A stretch of DNA of 64,000 nt from a bacterium F11 (GTDB taxonomy: Bacteria; Elusimicrobiota; Elusimicrobia; F11): NCBI GenBank assembly GCA_002176905.1, contig MSYE01000111.1, positions 52,208 through 116,207 on the forward strand, read 5' to 3'. Shown here one piece after another: positions 58,948 to 64,000 of the stretch. The notes beneath the pieces were generated by a model. The model made no database searches and was not told the DNA's origin. It saw only the letters and a program-made list of their open reading frames with translations. The position numbers and the translations under genes are program-made. Each line of letters opens with the position of its first letter. The stretch's first letter is position 1.

Positions 58948-60568
58948 AAGTCGTCCTCGAAAAAGTCAATCGAGACGATTTCTCCTGGTTCGTGCATTCG
59001 TCGTGTTCCTGTTTGTCGTGTTGGGTGCCCGTCTGGTTTATGTTCAAGGGATTCAGCGCTCAATGCTGAAAAAAAGAGCCAACCGCCAAATACCAGCAAA
59101 AGGGGAAAGGGCTCCCTTTCGGTATTCCATCCTGGATCGAAACGGATTTTCTCTTGCCGAAACCATTCAAACTGCTTCATGTTACGTTGATCCAAAAATG
59201 ATCAAAGATTCAAATCGGGTTGCGTATGAATTAAGCCGGATCCTCGATTTGGATTCTTCCCATCTTTTGTCTCGTATCCAAAAGGCATCAGGTTCCTTTC
59301 TTTGGATAAAAAGAAATATTCCCGCTGATCTGGTGGACAAAATTAAGGCAAAGAAATTAAGTGGGGTGGATTTTAAAATTGAGGACCGACGGCACTATCC
59401 TTTTGGGGTGGTTTCGTCTCATCTGTTGGGTTTGGTGGGGATCGATGGGACCGGATTATCAGGGATCGAGCAACGATACGATAAAAAGTTGAGATCGAAA
59501 GAAAGTCCCTCTGGGCATGTTCAGCTTACAATTGATGGATTGATACAGCAGGTAGCCGAACGTGAGTTGGATTGGGGAGCCAAAAAAACAAAATCCAAAA
59601 AAGGAATGGTTGTGATTCAGGATCCGTGGACAGGACACATTCTGGCAATGGCTTCTTGGCCCCCCTTGTCTTTGAATCCAGATGATCCTCCTCCCTCAAA
59701 AGAATTGCGCATTCCACCCATTACCGATGTGTTTGAACCGGGTTCAACATTTAAGGTTGTGGTGGCCGCGGCTATCGTTGAAGAAAAGTTGGTAAAAGAA
59801 GGAGAGATTTTCAACGGAGAAAATGGGGCATGGCCTGTGTCGTCGATTACAATCCATGATCATGAAGCCAGAGATAAAATGAGTTTTGAAGATATTTTTG
59901 TTTATTCTTCCAATATCGGAACAGCCAAACTGGGGGATCGTTTGGGAACCAAAAGGATGTATCAATATGCGCGTTCCTTTGGTTTTGGGGTGTATCCTGG
60001 CTCGAACCTTCCAGGGGAAGTGAAGGGAATGTTGCGCCCCCCCGTTCGCTGGAGTGGGATTTCAAAGAATGTCATCTCATTTGGTCAGGAAGTGGGTGTG
60101 ACGGCTCTTCAAATGGCGGGGGCCTATTCGGCCATCGCCAACGGTGGACTCTTGATGGAGCCAAGAATTGTAAAAGCGATTGTATCTCGAAACAATGAAA
60201 GCACACTTTGGGAAAGTGAGCCCGCATCCGTTCGTCGCGTGATCTCAAAGGATACGTCCGAACAACTGAAAAAATTGCTTATTGAAGCAGTCAGGAAAGG
60301 GACTGGTCAAAACGCCCGGATTCATTGGCGACATGATTTTGTGGTGGCAGGAAAAACGGGGACGGCTCAGAAATTTGATTCCGCCAAAAATCAATATTGC
60401 AACGACCTAACATTGGTATCTTTTTGTGGTTTCTTTCCCGCTGGTAAACCCAAGTTGACCATGGTGGTGATTTTGGATGAGCCCTCCGGACGGAGTTGGG
60501 GGGGGGTTGATGCTGCGCCGATTTTTCGAAGAATTGCTGAGCAACTTTCAGCACAAATTCTTATGTAG
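58940..60568 (+). CDS. ftsI: Septal peptidoglycan transpeptidase (penicillin-binding protein, FtsI family)
   Basis: A class B PBP of about 542 residues: cytoplasmic basic end, one transmembrane helix (LLVRAFVVFLFVVLGARLVY), PBP dimerisation domain (RYSILDRNGFSLAETI, YPFGVVSSHLLG), and transpeptidase domain with SxxK in FEPGSTFKVV, SxN in YSSNIGTAKL and KTG in VAGKTGTAQKF. No PASTA repeats follow. It cross-links septal peptidoglycan. The ATG at 58940 overlaps ftsL; a TTG at 58931 is also in frame. Confidence 0.94.
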   Translation: MNKSRPRKSQSRRFLLVRAFVVFLFVVLGARLVYVQGIQRSMLKKRANRQIPAKGERAPFRYSILDRNGFSLAETIQTASCYVDPKMIKDSNRVAYELSRILDLDSSHLLSRIQKASGSFLWIKRNIPADLVDKIKAKKLSGVDFKIEDRRHYPFGVVSSHLLGLVGIDGTGLSGIEQRYDKKLRSKESPSGHVQLTIDGLIQQVAERELDWGAKKTKSKKGMVVIQDPWTGHILAMASWPPLSLNPDDPPPSKELRIPPITDVFEPGSTFKVVVAAAIVEEKLVKEGEIFNGENGAWPVSSITIHDHEARDKMSFEDIFVYSSNIGTAKLGDRLGTKRMYQYARSFGFGVYPGSNLPGEVKGMLRPPVRWSGISKNVISFGQEVGVTALQMAGAYSAIANGGLLMEPRIVKAIVSRNNESTLWESEPASVRRVISKDTSEQLKKLLIEAVRKGTGQNARIHWRHDFVVAGKTGTAQKFDSAKNQYCNDLTLVSFCGFFPAGKPKLTMVVILDEPSGRSWGGVDAAPIFRRIAEQLSAQILM

Positions 60569-60598
60569 AACGTGCGAGATTCTATTAGGATAAAGGTA

Positions 60599-62059
60599 AT
60601 GAAGACAACTGTATCTCCAGTTCCGCTATCGGTTCTGTTGAAGGTCGCGAAAGAATCTGTGGACTTAAAAGAAGATCCGTTGATTCGTGGGCTATCCTAT
60701 GATTCTCGGAAAGTAAGAGAGGGGGATTTGTTTTTTGCCATGAAAGGGGCCCAATCGGACGCCCATGATCATCTCTCTGAGGTGATAAAGAAAGGAGGGG
60801 TGGCGGCGATTGTGGAAAGAGGTGTTTCTGCCTCTATTCCCTTGATTCAAACAACATCTGTTTTGAAAAAGATGTCGAAGATGGCAAGTCGGTTTTATCA
60901 GAACCCGACAAAAAAGGTAAAGGTCATTGGTGTGACCGGTACAAACGGAAAAACAACCATAACTTATATTCTTGAAAATATATTCAGATCCATTGGTGAA
61001 AAGTGTGGGGTATTGGGTACCATTAATTATCGTGTTGATGACCAGTCCTTCTTGGCTCCCAATACAACCCCGATGTCCATTGACATCCATCAATTTGCCC
61101 ATGGTCTTCACCAAAAAGGGATATCTCATCTGGTGATGGAGGTTTCCTCTCATGCGCTTGAGCTTCATCGCGTTGATGATGTTTCTTTTTTTTGTGGCAT
61201 CTTTACCAATTTGACACAGGATCATCTTGATTTTCATTCCACGATGGAAAATTATTTTCATGCCAAGCTGAAATTATTTGAACATTTACCCGATGAAAAA
61301 ATTGTGGTTAATATCGATGATCCATACGGAAAAAAGATAGCCCAGAAATACCCCAATTGCCTTCGGTTCGGACAAGGTTCCCAAGCGCAGATAAAAGCCT
61401 GTGAACCTCGGTGGGACTTGAAGGGTGTCCAATTTGATCTTCGGTTTCCATCTGGACAATCGTATCCAGTTAAGACCAATTTGATCGGTCGGCATAATAT
61501 TTCAAACTTATTGGCCTCTGCAGGGGGAGGGGTGGTATGTGGTCTAAATGAAAACCAGATTGTTGACGGACTTAACCAATCCCATACCATTCCGGGTCGA
61601 TTTGAGCGTGTGGAGGCAGGGCAACAATTTGTTGTTGTTATTGATTATGCGCATACACCGGATGCCTTGGGGAAAGCCCTTGATGCGTTGAGAGATGTGA
61701 ATCCGCAGCGTCTGATTTGCGTATTTGGAGCCGGAGGAGATCGCGACAAACGGAAGAGACCCTTAATGGGCAAGATTGCGACCCAAAAGGCAGATATGGT
61801 TATCTTGACATCTGACAATCCACGGACTGAGGACCCTTCTCAAATTCTCAAAGACATCGAAGCGGGAATAATAGAAGATGGGAAAAGCAATTATTCCATC
61901 ATGGAAAATAGGGAAAAAGCCATTTTTTATGGTATTGGGATGGCCAAAGAAAAAGATATTGTCCTCATAGCAGGAAAGGGCCATGAAAACTATCAGATTT
62001 ATGGAAAAGAAAAGACGACTTTTTCGGATCAGGAGGTTGCGCACCGCGCATTGGTGTAA
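60599..62059 (+). CDS. murE: UDP-MurNAc-L-Ala-D-Glu:meso-diaminopimelate ligase
   Basis: MurE adds the third residue of the stem peptide. The 486-residue Mur ligase has YDSRKVREGDLFFAMKG (UDP site), P-loop VTGTNGKTT, NTTPMSIDIH, NLTQDHLDFH (carbamylated-Lys region nearby), DYAHTPDALGKAL and GAGGDRDKRKRPLMG. The motif SDNPRTEDP contains DNPR, which marks the meso-diaminopimelate-specific enzymes rather than the lysine type. The ATG at 60599 with AGGA 8 nt upstream is preferred to the GTG at 60572. It ends in a TAATG overlap with murF. Confidence 0.96.
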   Translation: MKTTVSPVPLSVLLKVAKESVDLKEDPLIRGLSYDSRKVREGDLFFAMKGAQSDAHDHLSEVIKKGGVAAIVERGVSASIPLIQTTSVLKKMSKMASRFYQNPTKKVKVIGVTGTNGKTTITYILENIFRSIGEKCGVLGTINYRVDDQSFLAPNTTPMSIDIHQFAHGLHQKGISHLVMEVSSHALELHRVDDVSFFCGIFTNLTQDHLDFHSTMENYFHAKLKLFEHLPDEKIVVNIDDPYGKKIAQKYPNCLRFGQGSQAQIKACEPRWDLKGVQFDLRFPSGQSYPVKTNLIGRHNISNLLASAGGGVVCGLNENQIVDGLNQSHTIPGRFERVEAGQQFVVVIDYAHTPDALGKALDALRDVNPQRLICVFGAGGDRDKRKRPLMGKIATQKADMVILTSDNPRTEDPSQILKDIEAGIIEDGKSNYSIMENREKAIFYGIGMAKEKDIVLIAGKGHENYQIYGKEKTTFSDQEVAHRALV

Positions 62060-63435
62060 TGGATAATACAATTCGAGAGGTGACACGCGCCCTTAAAGGG
62101 GATCTTGTTTTGGGCGATCCCAGAAGTCGGGTATTGCGGGCTGCATGTGATTCCCGTTCGATAAAAAAGGGAGATTTGTTTTTTGCCCTTAAGGGGGAAA
62201 ACGAGGATGGGCATCATTATGCTCCTGTTGCTATTCGGGAAGGGGCAGGAGGGGTTGTTGTGTCTCACCTTGAATGGCTAAAACGGCAAGAAGAAATTCA
62301 AGGGGCGGTGATTCGAGTTGAAAATCCTCTTGAGTCTTTAAAAAAACTCGGGGGCTTCATTCGATCTTCATTTAAAGGATCTGTTGTAGGGGTAACGGGT
62401 TCAAATGGAAAAACAACCACCAAAGAGATGATAAAGAGCATCTTAAACTCTCTCGGGTCAGGGTTGGCTTCCCAAGGGAATTATAATAGTCAGGTTGGAA
62501 TGCCGCTTGTGTTGTCGGATGTGAGGAAAGAACACAAATGGATGGTCCTCGAAATGGGAGCAACCGAGCCTGGGCATATTCGAAATTTGTGTGAGATCGC
62601 AAGACCCAAGGTTGGGGTTTTGACAAGTATAGGGCCTTCCCATCTTCAAAGTTTTGGTTCACTGGATCGAATTGCAGAATCGAAGTGGGAATTGATGGAT
62701 GCCCTTCCAATGGATGGCTGTGCCATTTTGCCATGGGGTGTTCCCATTTTGGATGCCCATATTCGCCCTTTTAGAAAGCGAATTGTTTATTTTGGGGAAG
62801 ATTCATCTTGTGCTGTTCGGGCTTCGATGATTGATGTCGGAGAGAAAATACGATTTCGACTTCACGTCGGATCTCAAAGCAAATTGGTGACATTGCCAAT
62901 CTCGGGTCGGGTCAATGTAATGAATGCCCTGGCCAGTGCGGCTGTGGGGTGGATTCTCAACTGTTCGATTGATCAAATCGCACATGGTTTAAAATCATTT
63001 CAACCACCTCATATGAGGATGGAGGTCCTTTCTCATCAATCGGGGGCGGTCATCATTAACGATGCTTATAATGCCAATCCTTCGTCGATGTTGGAATCTG
63101 TCCGTACCTTGGTTGAAACATATCCTCATCAGCCTGCTGTTCTGGTGTTGGGGTCGATGCTGGAACTTGGAAAAGAATCGGAAAAATGGCATTTTCATGT
63201 AGGATCGGAAATTGGTCGGTTTGAGATGGAGAAAATCTTTTTGCTGGGAGAGGAAATGGAATCCTTCCTTCAAGGAGCTATAAGTGCCGGAGCCGATAAG
63301 GAAAGATTGTTACGGGTAAAGGATGTTACGGAATTGCCAGATGTCTTAAAGCCTTATTTGCGAAAGAATCGAATTCTCTTTTTCAAAGGTTCCAGAAATA
63401 TGGGTTTGGAGAGAGTTATTCAGGAATTGCGATAA
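62059..63435 (+). CDS. murF: UDP-MurNAc-tripeptide:D-alanyl-D-alanine ligase
   Basis: MurF adds D-Ala-D-Ala to the UDP-MurNAc tripeptide. The 458-residue ligase has DSRSIKKGDLFFALKGENEDGHHY, P-loop VTGSNGKTTTKEMI, QGNYNSQVGMPLVL, EMGATEPGHI and INDAYNANPSSM, the MurF hallmarks. The N-terminal UDP-binding block is closely similar in style to that of MurE. It overlaps murE by 1 nt. Confidence 0.96.
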   Translation: MDNTIREVTRALKGDLVLGDPRSRVLRAACDSRSIKKGDLFFALKGENEDGHHYAPVAIREGAGGVVVSHLEWLKRQEEIQGAVIRVENPLESLKKLGGFIRSSFKGSVVGVTGSNGKTTTKEMIKSILNSLGSGLASQGNYNSQVGMPLVLSDVRKEHKWMVLEMGATEPGHIRNLCEIARPKVGVLTSIGPSHLQSFGSLDRIAESKWELMDALPMDGCAILPWGVPILDAHIRPFRKRIVYFGEDSSCAVRASMIDVGEKIRFRLHVGSQSKLVTLPISGRVNVMNALASAAVGWILNCSIDQIAHGLKSFQPPHMRMEVLSHQSGAVIINDAYNANPSSMLESVRTLVETYPHQPAVLVLGSMLELGKESEKWHFHVGSEIGRFEMEKIFLLGEEMESFLQGAISAGADKERLLRVKDVTELPDVLKPYLRKNRILFFKGSRNMGLERVIQELR

Positions 63436-63465
63436 ATCCAATAAATTTGAGGTAAGATAACAAAC

Positions 63466-64000
63466 ATGTTTTATCATTTGTTCCAATATCGTGAACTTTG
63501 GTCCCCACTCAATGTTTTCCAATACATTACTTTTCGTTCAGGGGGCGCTTTTTTAACCGCCCTTCTTTTTGTTCTTATTTTCGGTGATTTTTTTATAAGG
63601 ATGATTAAAAAGTGGGAAGTCACCCAATCTATTCGTGAATATGGACCCGAAACCCATCTGATTAAATCCGGAACACCCACCATGGGGGGTGTGCTCATCC
63701 TGTGTTCATTGGTCATATCAACAATTTTATGGGCCCGGCTAGATAACCGATTCATTCACCTCACTCTTTTTTCGGTTCTCTTCTTGGGATTTCTCGGATT
63801 CATTGATGATTATCGGAAACTGATTCTGAAGCACCCCGCCAAAGGCCTTTCGCAATTGACAAAAATGGGATTTCAGATGTTGTGGGCTTTTGCGGTGGTA
63901 ACTTATTTATATATTGATCCACCCAATTCAAACTATCTTCATCATGTTCAGATTCCTTATCTGAAAAATGTCTTTGTTCCATTTGGAACATTGATCATCA
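63466..64000 (+). CDS. mraY: Phospho-N-acetylmuramoyl-pentapeptide-transferase, 3' partial
   Basis: MraY transfers phospho-MurNAc-pentapeptide to undecaprenyl phosphate (lipid I). The 178 codons present read MFYHLFQYRELWSPLNVFQY at the start, then SGTPTMGGVLIL and LGFIDDYRKL, the cytoplasmic-loop motifs with the metal-binding DD, between hydrophobic helices. The frame is open to the window edge. GAGG lies 12 nt upstream of the ATG. Confidence 0.95.
   Translation, partial: MFYHLFQYRELWSPLNVFQYITFRSGGAFLTALLFVLIFGDFFIRMIKKWEVTQSIREYGPETHLIKSGTPTMGGVLILCSLVISTILWARLDNRFIHLTLFSVLFLGFLGFIDDYRKLILKHPAKGLSQLTKMGFQMLWAFAVVTYLYIDPPNSNYLHHVQIPYLKNVFVPFGTLII

Overview
The window is a dense, almost entirely plus-strand chromosomal segment of a Gram-negative bacterium. 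Kdo synthesis (kdsB, kdsA, kdsC), a heptose kinase, lptC/lptA/lptB and a meso-DAP type murE point to a diderm envelope with LPS and DAP peptidoglycan. This gene mix together with two giant, repeat-built secreted proteins (6150 and 2774 residues) fits Candidatus Omnitrophota (the OP3/PVC side of the tree), a lineage known for very large proteins. The assignment is an inference from gene content; no rRNA lies in the window.

Layout. 1-6661: LPS inner-core and Kdo genes with CTP synthase, running into the LPS export genes lptC-lptA-lptB. 6695-11651: a regulatory phosphotransferase cluster (ptsN, hprK, rapZ, a mannose-type EIIA, HPr, EI) with no sugar permease. 11813-15622: lepA, lepB, hemW. 15761-34213: giant protein 1. 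34255-34432: a small element with inverted-repeat ends. 34522-40074: a CIRCE-controlled hrcA-grpE-dnaK-dnaJ-rsmE heat-shock operon. 40173-45474: mtaB, then the rpsU-dnaG-rpoD macromolecular-synthesis operon, closed by a strong terminator. 45868-46617: a secreted protein with two copies of an LMTE motif. 46938-55262: giant protein 2. 55318-56202: two tRNA genes wrapped in hairpins and GAGCTC arrays, with a four-helix-bundle gene between them. 56302-64000: a zinc-ribbon coiled-coil protein and the start of the division/cell-wall cluster mraZ-rsmH-ftsL-ftsI-murE-murF-mraY.

Most notable: (1) Both giant genes and mtaB are preceded by the same 37-bp element, four TTAC/TTAA half-sites spaced 11, 10 and 11 bp and placed 15-16 bp ahead of a -10 hexamer. 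It looks like an operator for a PhoB/OmpR-type activator and suggests co-regulation. (2) Giant protein 1 is built from a shared N-terminal domain; two tandem ~1240-residue units, each an apparently intact HD phosphohydrolase domain, a phosphohexomutase fold with degraded active-site motifs and a CPBP/CAAX-protease-like membrane segment; two further repeats of unknown fold ending in a related membrane segment; and a final module with an HEMAH metallopeptidase-like motif. (3) Giant protein 2 carries the same N-terminal domain, two 668-residue repeats and an HEFVAH (M50-like) membrane segment, and its N-terminus is interrupted in frame by a GC-rich palindrome. (4) The tRNA genes abut perfect hairpins within 1-2 nt and share a duplicated promoter and leader.

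The housekeeping calls rest on well conserved family motifs. The domain calls inside the giant proteins rest on motif reading by eye and need profile or structure searches.
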